Below are positions 23,843 through 34,802 of a DNA stretch of 64,000 nt, in pieces. Source of the DNA: Triglochin maritima (taxonomy: Eukaryota > Streptophyta > Magnoliopsida > Alismatales > Juncaginaceae). The first letter of the stretch is position 1. Each line of letters opens with the position of its first letter. The DNA is taken from contig OY821776.1 in assembly GCA_963682175.1 (NCBI GenBank), positions 50,749,300 to 50,813,299 on the forward strand. Reading direction: 5' to 3'. A program made the position numbers and the translations under genes. The notes under the pieces are model-generated. The model saw only the letters and a list, made by a program, of their open reading frames with translations. It did no database searches and was not told the origin of the DNA.

Positions 23843-26585
23843 CCTTGCTCCGGAATAGAAACGATAAGATGATCTCAACTAATTACTTTCACCTTGAGGG
23901 AGAAACTACAAGAAAATCAACTGACGATCGGTTAACAGCAAATCAGTACATTTACAAAAAAAATGCAGTCTTAAGAAAATTAATGGTGACAAATGCAATC
24001 ACAATGAAAGTGGTTGCAAAACATCCAATAGACACATTAATACAATAGAGAAATTTAAGTTGGTCCACATCCTAAAAACAAAAGAAAACAAGGAAAAACA
24101 AATGCAAGTAAGAGCTAACAACAACAAAAGTTCATTCATCAGACTAACATGTGACATCTACAATAGCACAATCTCACAACTCTCACAAGTCTAATTGCCA
24201 AATCATTAAAATCAGTACCATATTTTAAAAACAAAAAAACATCTTCATATCATCTACAATATCACAAATCTGACAATTCTCACAAGGGCAATTGCCATTT
24301 CACCAAAATCAACATCATATTTTCAACAAAAAAAAAACTTTATCCCTCATCAGCAACCCAAAAACAAAAGAACAAACTACATCTACCCAAAAAAGAAGAA
24401 GATACAAGCCACCAAATGGAAGCAAAACAACATCCAAAGAAAACGAACCCACAAACCTGAAGTGATGATTTGAATTGTCAAAGAGGGGTAGCAAAGATGG
24501 GCATTGGGAGAAGCAGAAGAGGAAATGGATGAGACCCAAGAGAGCAAACCCCACTACAAGTCCCAAATCCCACGAAAGATGGAATCTTGCACATGATTAC
24601 ATGAGTGGGCACAGAAAGGAGGGACCTTTATGGTTGTTCAGGGGAATGAGAGCTCAACCCAGTTGGAAAGGAGAGATTTTGAGGCAATGAGAGACCAAAC
24701 ATCAACCAAATCTGTTCAGGGTTTCGACTTTGGAGTGATGGTTTTGGTGTTTTGTTTTGAGAAGAAACGGAGACAGAGAAAGACAAGGTTTTGGTGGAAA
24801 GAAGAGAAGGTTTTACTTATTTAGACTTTAGAGAGAGAGAGAGAGAGAGAGATGGGTCAAGGAGAACACCAAAATACCACTTCCATTTCCATTTTATTTT
24901 AATATGGATGGTGACTTCTTCCTTCAACGTAATTTAAATTCATTAATAATGGAGTTTATTATTCTTTTATTTCTTGGATTTTTTTACCTTTTTTATATAC
25001 ATTTCATACTTCTAGTCCCAGCTCCGGAAAATATCAAATGGTATATCTTGAAGTTAAAAATAATACTATTATTTGAAGAAGAAAAAGAAAAATTATTTGG
25101 TCTCAATACGAGAGTGTCGTTTATTAACTGAATTGTTATTTATCGTCGGAAAATTACTTAAATTGTTCAAACTGAATTGCTATTCGTCGTCGAAAAATTA
25201 TTTAGTCTCAACCTGAGGGTGTCGTTTATTAACTGAATTGCCTACGGTTCGGGTTGGTTTAGGAGTTTCCCCAACACAAACTTGTTTCAAGAAATAAAAT
25301 CAAACCATTGACTGAACTGCTTTAGGTTCAATTTCCATTGCAATTATAACTTGAACAGATGAGTTGTAGGATTGATTTTTTTTGTTTATTTATATATTGC
25401 ACTATACATTACAAAATTTGTATGCATACAATTTAGCTTAAACCAAACCTGAATCGATATTGATACATAGCGAAGTCTTTGGTCTGTATGGTTACCCAAG
25501 ATATATATTCATTTATAAATAGGGTCATGCTGAAGTTATGAGTAAGTTTATTTTTCAATGCCGCAGTTCAATGGACATTACTGTCTCTTGCTCATTAATG
25601 TCATGTCTACCATGTCCTTGTAGGTACAACAATGTTCTATACCTGAAGATGAATAGATGATATGGATGGACATCTAAGATTTTCCCTTCAGGAAACCTTT
25701 CTTGTGTTTATAGAAACAACAGACTGGATATTTTTTACTTGTGCAAGACAAACTCAGGCATTGTACTGAACCACAGAGGTACAACTTTTATTCCCATCAG
25801 ATCTCAAACTTTGCCATTTCAAGTTTCAACCACTTCATCATATATATCTCTCAATCGCCACAAGCATAAGTTGTAAAGGATCCCAACTCCCTCGCAAGGT
25901 GGAATTTAGAAAGGAAAAAGAAGAGATTAAGAACAGTGTGAATAATTCTGTATAATTTCTCCACTGACCATGAAAATTAAGGTTTCTCTTAGTTCAAAAT
26001 AAGGTGGCATGCATGTGATTGTTTTACTTATTACATAACCTTTGGATAATTATGTTTTTGATGTTTACCGTCTATCATTATATACTGAAACTCCGAGTTC
26101 ATATTGTGCTTGAGTCACGATCTGTTACCCACAAGCCTATTGACCCACAATACACATTTATTGTTACAGAATTTAAGTTAATAAGTGTTGTGGTATTAGA
26201 TTCATGTCTTTATATGATCATATCTCACACTAACATTTATATATTAGACAATATAAAACTATTGTTTGAGGCATAATTAAGCAGGCTCTTACTGCTACGT
26301 AAGAAAAAGAAAACGAAAAAAAGGATAAAAAAAGCAAGGGACAAGAATGCATATAATTAAGAAGACTGACCCCACTATTTAGTACATGTCTTAGGCAACC
26401 ACCACTTGTCTCTGCCACCTAAACAACACTAGACAAGTGGTCCTCTGCTCTCACAGATCATTTTTTGAGTGGAAGATTTAAAACATATGATTCTTTCTGT
26501 TCATCCCCACCACTTTGGACTGGTTACATGTGGAAACTAAGAAATAAATACACATTCAATAAAGGGAAATGTTTGTTGAACGCAG
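23843..26585. other. RLK 5' leader region and intergenic DNA
   Basis: A (GA)n tract at 24830-24852 reads CT-rich on the minus strand, a common feature of plant 5' leaders, and may mark the RLK transcription start. A roughly 100-bp imperfect tandem duplication lies at 24140-24340 (CACAA.TCTCACAAGTC/GGCAATTGCCA). From 24900 on, the DNA is AT-rich without a supported gene. Confidence 0.35.
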
Positions 26586-26737
26586 TGCGTCACAGACGCG
26601 CTCTACGTGGACATCCATGTCAGCCCTTACGTGGCTAAAGCATGAATGTTTTTTTGTTTTTTCTTCCTGATGTCCACTCAAATCACATTAAATGCGTTTC
26701 AACTCAGCACGTTCTCTCTCTCCACCCAAATACAAAT

Positions 26738-27281
26738 ATGATGACACTCTTTCTTTCTTCTTCATTCTTTCTCTCCAGAATAAATCACCATTTCGAGCAA
26801 GATATTAGGTCGAAGAAGCGTCTGATGCCGACTCCCAGGATTCTTCACAACGTAAGCAGCGTGAATGGGACGGTGCGAAGACTTCTCGATGTTCTTGTCA
26901 GCGTTAGCATCGTGAATGTGACGATCCGGTGGTGAAGACTTCGTACCACAACATCTTTGCTCCACTGTTGGAGTGCCCGTGACAGAAAAAGAATGAAGAA
27001 GAAAGAAAGAGTGTCATCGACCGTCCCATTCACGTTACTTACGTTGTGAAGAACCCTGAGAGTCGGCATCAGACGCTTCTTCGAAATAATATCTTGCTCG
27101 AAATGGTGATTTATTCCGGAGAGAGGTACAACGCTCCGTGGTGAAGACTTACGTCTGTTCGGTTTATGTTGTACATCTCTCCGTAATAAATCACCATTTC
27201 GAGTAAGATATTACGTCGAAGAAGCGTCTGATGCCGACTCCCAAGGTTCTTCACAACGTAAGCAGCGTGAATGAGACGGTC
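26738..27281. repeat. Three copies of a roughly 100-bp module in + - + orientation
   Basis: Module A (26771-26875), inverted module B (27020-27124) and direct module C (27175-27281) all carry ATCACCATTTCGAG, GATATTA, GAAGAAGCGTCTGATGCCGA and TTCACAACGTAAG. Flanks of A and B are also inverted (GACACTCTTTCTTTCTTC against its complement at 26987-27015). Confidence 0.85.
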
Positions 27282-27529
27282 ATTTTAAGTCTTACATCTT
27301 CTTTCCGATTTACTGGGAAAATATATATTATCTTTGTAATTTGTGTGTGTGCTTGTGTTTGTATTGTTTGTTTGTGTGTGATTTACTGGGAGAAGATATA
27401 TTATTTTTGTAATTTTTGTGTGTTTGTGTTTGTATTGTTTGTTTGTCTTTGTGCTCTCATTGTATCTTATTGTGTAATAGTTACCATCAATAATATGTAC
27501 CATCAATATCTCATTGTGCTCTCATTGTA

Positions 27530-27785
27530 TCTACATAAACAGGACAAATTTTCTACATAAACTGGACAAACATTCTACATAAACAGGACAAACTTTCTAC
27601 ATAAACAGGACAAACTTTGTACATAAACAGTACAAACTTTCTACATAAACTGGACAAACATTCTACATAAACAAGACAAACTTTCTACATAAACAGGACA
27701 AACTTTCTACATAAACAGGACAAAACAGGACAATCTTTCTACATAAACAGGACAAAACATGACAAACTTTCTACATAAACAGGGA
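27530..27785. repeat. 22-bp minisatellite, about 11 copies
   Basis: The unit is TCTACATAAACAGGACAAACTT with few substitutions; two units near 27720-27770 are lengthened by an extra ACAGGACAAA-like block. Confidence 0.92.
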
Positions 27786-27849
27786 ATCTGAGATGCTATT
27801 TTTTTCCTAAACGTAATTCTTGTGGGGTAAAATATACAGTGGGAGGTTT

Positions 27850-27960
27850 GTTGAGTTTATGCGGGGGTTGCAGGGGGCGGCAGCCCCTGCGGGGGACGTG
27901 AGTCCCCCCCCCCGCAAAGCGAGCGGACAGAGGGAGCGCGCTTTGCGGACGTTTTTTTGT
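27850..27960. repeat. GC-rich hairpin segment
   Basis: It contains GGGGGCGGCAGCCCC with CTGCGGGG, a C9-10 run, and CCGCAAAGCG...CGCTTTGCGG, which form stems. It separates the two 22-bp arrays of the surrounding element. No gene. Confidence 0.55.
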
Positions 27961-28019
27961 TTCGACATCATATTATTGCATTCCATATATTGATTCGTTT
28001 ATTCCGACAATAATGAAGC

Positions 28020-29042
28020 CATATATTATTCCGGACTGCAAATACACTTATTCCGGACAGCAAATACACTTATACCGGACAACAAATCCACTTATTCCGG
28101 ACAAACTTTATGTTCCGTTTCTGGACACACTTTATTCTTAAACCGGACAACAAATACACTTATTCCGGACAACAAATACACTTATTCCGGACTGCAAATA
28201 CACTTATTCCGGACAAACTTTCTGTTCCGTTTCTGGACACACTTTCTTCTTATTCTGGACAACTACACTTATTCCGGACTGCAAATACACTTATTCCGAT
28301 TCCGGACAGCAAATACACTTATTCCGGACAAACTTTCTGTTCCGTTTCTGGACACATTTTCTTCTTATTCTGGACAACTACACTTATTCCGGACAGCAAA
28401 TACACTTATTCCGGACAACAAATCAACTTATTCCGGACAAATTTTATGTTCCGTTTCTGGACACACTTTATTCTTAAATCGGACAACAAATACACTTATT
28501 CCGGACAACAAATACACTTATTCCGGACAGCAAATACACTTATTCCGGACAAACTTTCTATTCCGTTTCTGGACACACTTTCTTCTTATTCTGGACAACT
28601 ACACTTATTCCGGACTGCAAATACACTTATTCCGGACAGCAAATACTCTTATTCCGGACAACAAATCAACTTATTCCGGACAAACTTTATGTTCCATTTC
28701 TGGACACACTTTATTCTTAAACCGGACAACAAATACACTTATTCCGGACTGCAAATACACTTATTCCGGACAGCAAATACACTTATTCCGGACAACAAAT
28801 CAACTTATTCCGGACAAACTTTATGTTCCATTTCTGGACACACTTTATTCTTAAACCGGACAACAAATACACTTATTCCGGACTGCAAATACACTTATTC
28901 CGGACAGCAAATACACTTATTCCGGAAAACAAATCAACTTATTCCGGACAAACATTATGTTCCGTTTCTGGACACACTTTATTCTTAAACCGGACAACAA
29001 ATACACTTATTCCGGACTGCAAATACACTTATTCCGGACAGA
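28020..29042. repeat. 22-bp minisatellite with higher-order structure, about 1 kb
   Basis: The basic unit is TTATTCCGGACAGCAAATACAC and close variants (GACTGC, GACAAC). A variant unit TGTTCC(G/A)TTTCTGGACACAC recurs at 28111, 28223, 28338, 28447, 28559, 28690, 28824 and 28958. Higher-order units are therefore about 109-115 bp (five units) and later 131-134 bp (six units). The unit has no stop in any forward frame, so a 292-codon frame (28110-28988) exists by chance and is not called. Confidence 0.92.
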
Positions 29043-29375
29043 CACATAACGTTAACAGGACAAACACATAATGTAAACTGCACACACACATAAAGTAAGC
29101 TAGACAAATTAAGTTGATTCAACGTAAAACTTAAAAACAAATATTTTATTATGATAAGTGTGGACTCTGCACGAATAATGAGACTGCACGATGTCATAGG
29201 GTCTGCACACTGTCTTATCTGTGTATTGGGAAATGAATCGTTCAACTTAAAGAACCGGTGTTTTTTAAAAAGACAAAAACGCGCGAAGAGAAATTTCGCT
29301 GACTGGACGCTGACTCAAAGAAAAATATCTGAGCTGTACAGATCCACGTAAGGTGCGTCCGTGACGCGCGCGTCC

Positions 29376-29644
29376 GTCTATAACTACTCTTCAATAAAAG
29401 GTGATGCCAACTGTTAGCAATGTTATGATTTTGGACGCTAAGTTTATTTACATTAAGCATGAGTCAAACAAAAAAAAGATCAGGTGAGAAAACTGAAAAG
29501 CTGATCATTTTTTGGAACTTGTTGATTACAACAGATGTCTGCCTGTTTGGTCATTGTTCATAGTTGCAAATCACGAAGTAGATGTGATCAAAATGACATA
29601 AAACGGCGGAATTAATGAAAGATTAAAGGAAATCATTTTGGTGG

Positions 29645-29683
<39 letters not shown>

Positions 29684-29764
29684 CCATTGAGATAATAATA
29701 TATTACTTTAGTTGAGCCATAGCCCATAGATGATATATTAGACTCGTACCTCCAAAAAAAAATA
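29376..29764. other. Spacer with (TTA)n microsatellite
   Basis: Contains (TTA)11-12 at about 29646-29680. No gene seen. Confidence 0.4.
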
Positions 29765-29949
29765 GGGAACTAATATTCGTCCTAAAAATGACATTTTTGC
29801 CCTTAACAAATCAATTAATACCGATTCGTCCCGTGTCTTTAAACAAGTTGTTTGACTCAGTTTTACTCACATTCCTATTACCAACACCACGAAAATGTCT
29901 GGCGAAACACTTGAATCTGGCGAGGTAACGGGGGCGGAATTTTTTTCCC

Positions 29950-30048
29950 GACTTGGGTGTCTGGCTAACACGCCTCCACGTATGTGGAGGCGTGTTAGGC
30001 AGACGCCTCCACCTTGGTGAAGGCGGTTTAGCCAGACGCCCGTTTTTT
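29950..30048. repeat. Strong hairpin in the first intron of the MULE transposase
   Basis: GTCTGGCTAACACGCCTCCAC, loop GTAT, GTGGAGGCGTGTTAG and GCAGAC form a nearly perfect stem. A larger TGTCTGGC...GCCAGACGCC pairing encloses it. Confidence 0.8.
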
Positions 30049-31398
30049 TGTTTTTTTTAAATTTCTGTTAAATTCAAATTTTTCAGGTTCTGTTGCAAGA
30101 TTTCGGTGGTGATGGAGTAGATTACAGTGAGCTTTTTGACAGTAAAGAAATATTTACAACAATCGAGGAAGGTTGTAAATGGGCGAAACAAGTTGCAATA
30201 GAAGCCGGATTGTTTTTGGTTATATCTGAAGGGAATGTGTTCTAAAAGTTTTACTTTTAAATGTCAATTATTATGAATTGAATGAGAAATCATTTTGTTC
30301 CTTGTTTATGTTATTCGTCTTTTAGAAGTGTTAAGGAAGAGACTCTTGGTCCTTAACCGTAGAGCTCTAAAAGATATTGGTTTACATAAAACAAAAGATA
30401 TTCGCAATCATGGTAATTAACATGGAACATTAATTACTGAGTTAAGATTGTCGTGTTGGTCATAGATCATTGTAGCTCTACAAGTGAGTGACAACACGGG
30501 TATGCAAAAGAGGAAAATATTACTTTTGTATACTGAATAGACCTAATAAGTAAAATATTATAGAAATGTGTTTCTGTGTCATTAATATTTTACTGTGTCT
30601 TTGGTCCTTTGATATGAGACTTATATCTAATTACTTAAGGAATACTTAATTAGATCAGTGTCTTGAACTATCTATCAGTGTAGTGTAAATGCATTGGTTG
30701 GTTAAGTACAACTTTTGTTGGAGAAGATAGTTAGTCAAAAGACTATCATTGCCCCCTCTTAATTGAGTGATGATATTAGTGGGCCCATTGATAAAACAAA
30801 GTTATAATGTGCACAATGTGATTTGAGTAAAGTCACATATTTATAACTAGCTTAAAGAGATCAAGAAATGAATACTAATACAAAGATGACACAATACTAC
30901 TTTGTGTGTATTCTTAATATCATGAGGCAAGGGACGGATACAAGTGGTGTACTCCATCACTAATTGGATCGGGTTTTGGTTCGAGTGGAATTAAGACATC
31001 TAACTAATTGGGAGCTATAATGTGTAGCTAGATACCGCTTATAGCTTGTGATATTAAGCTCTTAATATCACTGTCAACTTAGTTTAGATCCTCCCATAGG
31101 TCACACCGCAAAACTGGGAAACAAGAAATGGGGATTTTGAGTTCATAAGATGTGTCGGGTTTCATGTAGAAAATATGACACATGGGGTGAACAAGCAAAA
31201 TCAAAATTATGTTGTGATTAATAACATAATTAGAATCTAAATCAAATTCATATGTGATGTAAACATTATGGGGTGTAATGATTGATCATTACATAGGATA
31301 ATATGTTACATAAGTTGTGAATTTACTACTAATCCCGAAATATCAAATTTTGTAGGGGTTAAACCGAAATTTGACAAGTCTACAGAACAGTGCTCAAA

Positions 31399-31605
31399 CG
31401 GTCGACCAGATAGCAGTAAAAGGTCGACCGATCGGGCGCGGTCGACCGGACGTGTCTCGACCGATAACAGGGAATTTTCATCTGTTCGAACGGTCGACCG
31501 AACATTGCGATGGAATAGTTCGTGTTACGAACGGTCGACCGAGTTATAGAACGGTCGACCGAAACATGGTTCGAGCGGTCGACCGAACCTTGAAACGGTC
31601 GACCG
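31399..31605. repeat. Dense CGGTCGACCG cluster in the LTR
   Basis: Perfect copies start at 31439, 31491, 31532, 31552, 31576 and 31596. Near copies are at 31399, 31421 and 31454. Most gaps are 18-24 bp or about twice that. It lies upstream of the LTR TATA box. Confidence 0.9.
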
Positions 31606-32243
31606 GTCCAGACGGTTTTGTGCAGAATTAATTAGATCATGCATGGAATTGGTCCATAATTGATTTAATTCGTGGCTAATATTATTTATTATTAAATAAT
31701 GGATGGTTAGATGGAATTTTGCATGAGATCATGGGCAAGGGGTTGCACATGAATAGGTAATTTGGAGAGAGCTTATAAATACAAGCTTATTTCATTACCC
31801 AATTAATTCATTCATTATTTCTTGTGCAAAAATTCTCTCTCCATAATTCTCCACGAAAATCCCTTAATTCTTAAGTTTAGTTTTAGTTCTTAAGAGATCA
31901 TCTTCTCAAGAGAATTAAAGAGGGGTTAGTAATTGGATTCTAAACCCTATCGGAGATTGAGAGACTAGCTTCCCTCTCTCCGATCTTGTTTAGAGTTTGG
32001 TGAATACTCGGAGGCATCCGGCGCAGCGAGGAGCATCCCCAACGTCTCCGAATCTTCAAGAAGTTTTAGAGAACTTCTAGGTATGAATTTCGGAGTCCAA
32101 ATTTGTTTTAATAAAGTTTTGAAACTAGATATTGAAACAAATTGATGCATGCATGAAATAAATTATAGAAAATTGAAAATTGATCCTTATTATACATAAA
32201 AATTCGAAAATATATATGTATAATTAAACATGAAATCCTACAG

Positions 32244-32255
32244 TGGTATCAGAGC
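32244..32255 (+). other. Primer-binding site (initiator Met-tRNA)
   Basis: TGGTATCAGAGC lies one base after the LTR end ...CCTACA, at the position where reverse transcription of the minus strand is primed. Confidence 0.9.
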
Positions 32256-33837
32256 ATAGGGTTCAATTTTCTCATGATTTATGGCTGTAAACAAATTTAG
32301 TTTACCATCTAGGATTTAAATAATTCGTTTTACCGGTTTTTCGGTCTTTAAATGTTTGTTGAAATAATTCTTTGTAATAATTCGTTTTAAATGTTTTGAA
32401 TGTTTAAAACATGTCATGTAATTACTAGAATTATGATTTAGACATAAGTCTAACTTGCAATAATTTCGTTTTAAGTATAAACGATTATTTTGTAAGAGAA
32501 TCAACAAAACCGAAAAACTGCATTTCATCTTTCCATTGGAAATTGGATGGACAGCGGTTCATAATTAATTTTTTGAACTATGTATGCATGAAAAACGTTT
32601 TTAATGGATTTCAAAATGTTTTTCAAAGAATTGTTTGGGATTCTAGATGCTTGATAAACTAGGTTGGATAGTTTATAGCGATATTGCGTGCATGGATGCT
32701 CAAGTTGTTTTGCAGGAATTGTGAGTTTGTATGTTCCAAATCAGCAGCTATGAATGTTTATAATTGTTATAATACAGGGGCTTATGTATGTAAAAGCTAA
32801 ATTCTCTATTTCCATCTTTTAGATAAATTGCATATGCATATGAGAGGTTTTTACATAGGACTTGCACTAGTCGGTTTTTTATCGAATGTGAGGAGCATGT
32901 TTATTTTCTGTAAAATCTACATCTCCAGTGCAAGAGGAAGTCGCCGCTGTAGCGCATCGGTCGAGGATCGAGGATCAATGATCGAAGGGAACATATAAAC
33001 TCACACGATGTGGATTGTGTGAATGTTTAAATTCTGTTTTTATCTTGCTATGCATGTGATGAATGTGATCGCAGACATGAGATGAGTTCTCGTGATACGA
33101 GTATTGCACTGCGAAAGAATACGAAAAGAAAAGGTTGCGGTTGTCGGTTTTTGGTAAAAGTGATGGACCGACGAGATCGTGATGGATGAGTTATTGTTTC
33201 TAGTAGCATCTATGAGCAGCACAACCACCCATTGGCAGTTTATTCAGATGGTCACCGACAGGTCAGCAGACTTAGTGCTGGGGCAAAGCAAATTGTTCCG
33301 GATATGACAGAGGCACAAGTAAGACCCCGTAACATTTTGTTGGCGGTAAAGAAAAAATTTCCGGACGATAATTTGAATCAAAGACACATTTACAACTTCA
33401 AAGAGTACATGAGGAGGACGAAATCTGAAGACAGGAATCCCGCGCAGCAGTTTCTCAGGGAGGCAGTGCAGCATAAGTATTTACATTGGATTGTGGCAGA
33501 TGAAGAAACTAATGTCTTGACTCACGCATTTTTGGCACGTCCGACTTTAGTTCAGTTGTTGCGTACATACTCATTCGTAATCTGTATGGATTCGACGTAT
33601 AAGACGAACAAGTACAAGATGCATTTGTTTGAGATGGTTGGGGTTACTCCAACAAATATGAATTTCCTCGTCGGATATGCGATTTTGCAGGATAAGACCG
33701 AGTCTAGTTACCGGTGGGTGTTGGAGAAGTTGTAAGATCTATTATTGGATATTGTTAGCCCGACAGCAATAATTACGGACCGGGAGATGGGTCTGATCCG
33801 ACCAGTGGCAAAGGTTTTTCCTGAGTCAGCTCATTTA

Positions 33838-34675
33838 CTATGCACCTGACTGATGTATCACCTCCTCCTGTGGCCCCAAGTCGTATCGGCCCTCATCGTC
33901 ACTGTCGTCGTGACTCCTCACCTCATCTGAATCATCCTCGTCGTCGAAAGATTCTCCAGGTGTCTGACGACGTAACAGATCTCTCTCTCCTAATTGAAGC
34001 AGAAATACCACATGTACGTGGATGACGATGACCTGACTCGTCTGCTATACTACGTACCGCGCGTAAGGGAATTGATTTCCCTTTTCCTCCACGGAAACCC
34101 GATGACTATTAATTCAATTTTAAAAATACAAATTTATTAATGGATTTACTAAAATAATTAAACTAATTATTAACTTAATAATCGATTTATTTAGCAATTA
34201 TCACAATTAATCAATAATCCTTTACTAAAATCGTACACAACTAATTTCTAACATAATAATCAATTTATTTAGCGATTTATTTATTAATTATCACAATTTA
34301 TAATCAATCAACGATTTACTAAACTAATTTAACTCATTATTAACATAATATTCAGTTTATTTAAATTTTATCACAATTTATAATCAATTTTAACAAAAAA
34401 TTAAAAAAAATGGGCGTATGCGGGAGACGCCTACCCTACGTGGTAGGCGTCTGCCGGAGACGCCTACCCTACGTGGGAGACGTCTCCCGCAGACGTCTGT
34501 TCCTTGGGTCAAGGGCGAGGCGGTTCTCGCGACCGCCCTCTCGTTGGGTCAGGCGTCTCCTGCGGACGTCCGACTCAAAAATGTTTTTTTTAAATTAATT
34601 GAAATAAACAAGGTAATTTACCAGATGTGAGTAGTCAGAGGTCTCCGCCGATTCTTTTCCTGACCTCCGAGACAT
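33838..34675 (-). pseudogene. Second, opposing ORF of the MULE (relic)
   Basis: A possible first exon 34675-34622 reads MSRRSGKESAETSDYSHL and ends at a good donor (CTG|GTAAAT). A second exon from about 34105 reads SSGFRGGKGKSIPLRAVRS... and, after one frameshift, an acidic tail with ESFDDEDDSDEV and DDSDDEG ending at TAG 33838-33840. The intervening intron contains a GC-rich hairpin block. The arrangement mirrors the transposase gene at the other end, and the two would be convergent. The protein is unrecognised; no function is proposed. The exon model is my inference. Confidence 0.35.
34410..34572. repeat. GC-rich hairpin block near the right end of the MULE
   Basis: Inverted copies of GGAGACGCCTACC, CTACGT and GGTAGGCGTCTGCC alternate, followed by GGGAGACGTCTCCCGCAGAC. 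They can form several overlapping stems. A comparable hairpin lies at 29950-30048. Small frames at 34410-34630 are within the block and not coding. Confidence 0.75.
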
Positions 34676-34802
34676 TTTATGTGGTGAATAGAAGAGTGAT
34701 ATGAAGAGAAAGTTGTGTTAAAAGGGTGAAATGATGAGTTATATTAGTAGAAATGGTAGAAGGGTAAAATGGTAATCTTACGGGCAATTTAATTAGTTTC
34801 AC

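Larger units (their letters stand above)
26586..29375. mobile_element. Repeat-packed non-autonomous DNA element
   Basis: Imperfect inverted ends: GTGCGTCACAGACGC...TACGTGGA at 26586-26613, and on the minus strand at the right end GCGCGTCACGGACGC...TACGTGGA at 29372-29344. Between them lie a 145-bp-arm palindrome, an array of 22-bp repeats, a GC-rich hairpin and a second, 1-kb array of 22-bp repeats. There is no transposase and no clear target duplication, so the superfamily is unresolved. Element boundaries are an inference from the inverted ends. Confidence 0.5.
30238..33060 (+). mobile_element. 3'-truncated LTR retrotransposon inside the MULE
   Basis: A 2-kb LTR (30238-32242) starts TGTTCTAAAAG exactly where the MULE coding frame breaks and ends ATCCTACA. 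It is followed at 32244-32255 by TGGTATCAGAGC, the primer-binding site complementary to initiator Met-tRNA, the usual primer of plant LTR elements. A TATAAATA box lies near 31777. About 800 bp of internal leader follow, without gag or pol, and no 3' LTR is present. GAATGTG occurs at both junctions (30233-30239 and 33061-33067). It may be the target duplication, or microhomology of the deletion that removed the 3' part. Confidence 0.8.
29895..33849 (+). pseudogene. MULE transposase (FAR1/Jittery-like), broken
   Basis: Possible exon 1 at 29895-29924 (MSGETLESGE) has a GT donor; the next exon from 30087 encodes ...DSKEIFTTIEEGCKWAKQVA...LVISEGN, resembling the N-terminal FAR1-type DNA-binding region. 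It is cut at 30237 by a retroelement and resumes after 33066. The remainder gives KGCGCRFLVKV, EQHNHPLAVYSDGH, then the MULE transposase domain (DSTYKTNKYKMHLFEMVGVT, first catalytic Asp) and IITDREMG (second Asp). In-frame stops occur at 33187 (TGA) and 33733 (TAA), and the frame ends at 33847 shortly after ESAHLLC, before the catalytic Glu region. Three independent lesions make it non-functional. Confidence 0.88.
29765..34802. mobile_element. Decayed Mutator-like element (MULE), interrupted by a retrotransposon
   Basis: The left end from 29765 (GGAACTAATATTCGTCC, ATGACATTTTTGCCCTT) and the minus-strand right end from 34802 (GAAACTAATTAAATTGCCCG, TTACCATTTTACCCTT) are related imperfect inverted repeats. 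Inside are a plus-strand FAR1-like transposase, GC-rich hairpins near both ends, and a minus-strand ORF relic at the right end. The insert 30238-33060 is a separate retroelement. Target duplications were not recognised, so the outer ends are approximate. Confidence 0.65.

Noticed and set aside
24315..24824. Small hydrophobic or basic frames upstream of the kinase gene
   Set aside because: They fall in the probable RLK leader/promoter; no domain and no connection to the kinase reading frame.
28110..28988. 292-codon open frame YSGQQIHLFRTANTLIPD-repeat protein
   Set aside because: It arises because the 22-bp minisatellite unit has no stop in any forward frame; there is no start context, domain or conserved composition.
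27530..29042. CRISPR-like array
   Set aside because: Repeats are directly tandem with no unique spacers, and the DNA is a plant nuclear genome.
32244..32255. tRNA gene fragment
   Set aside because: TGGTATCAGAGC directly after an LTR end is the primer-binding site, with no cloverleaf around it.
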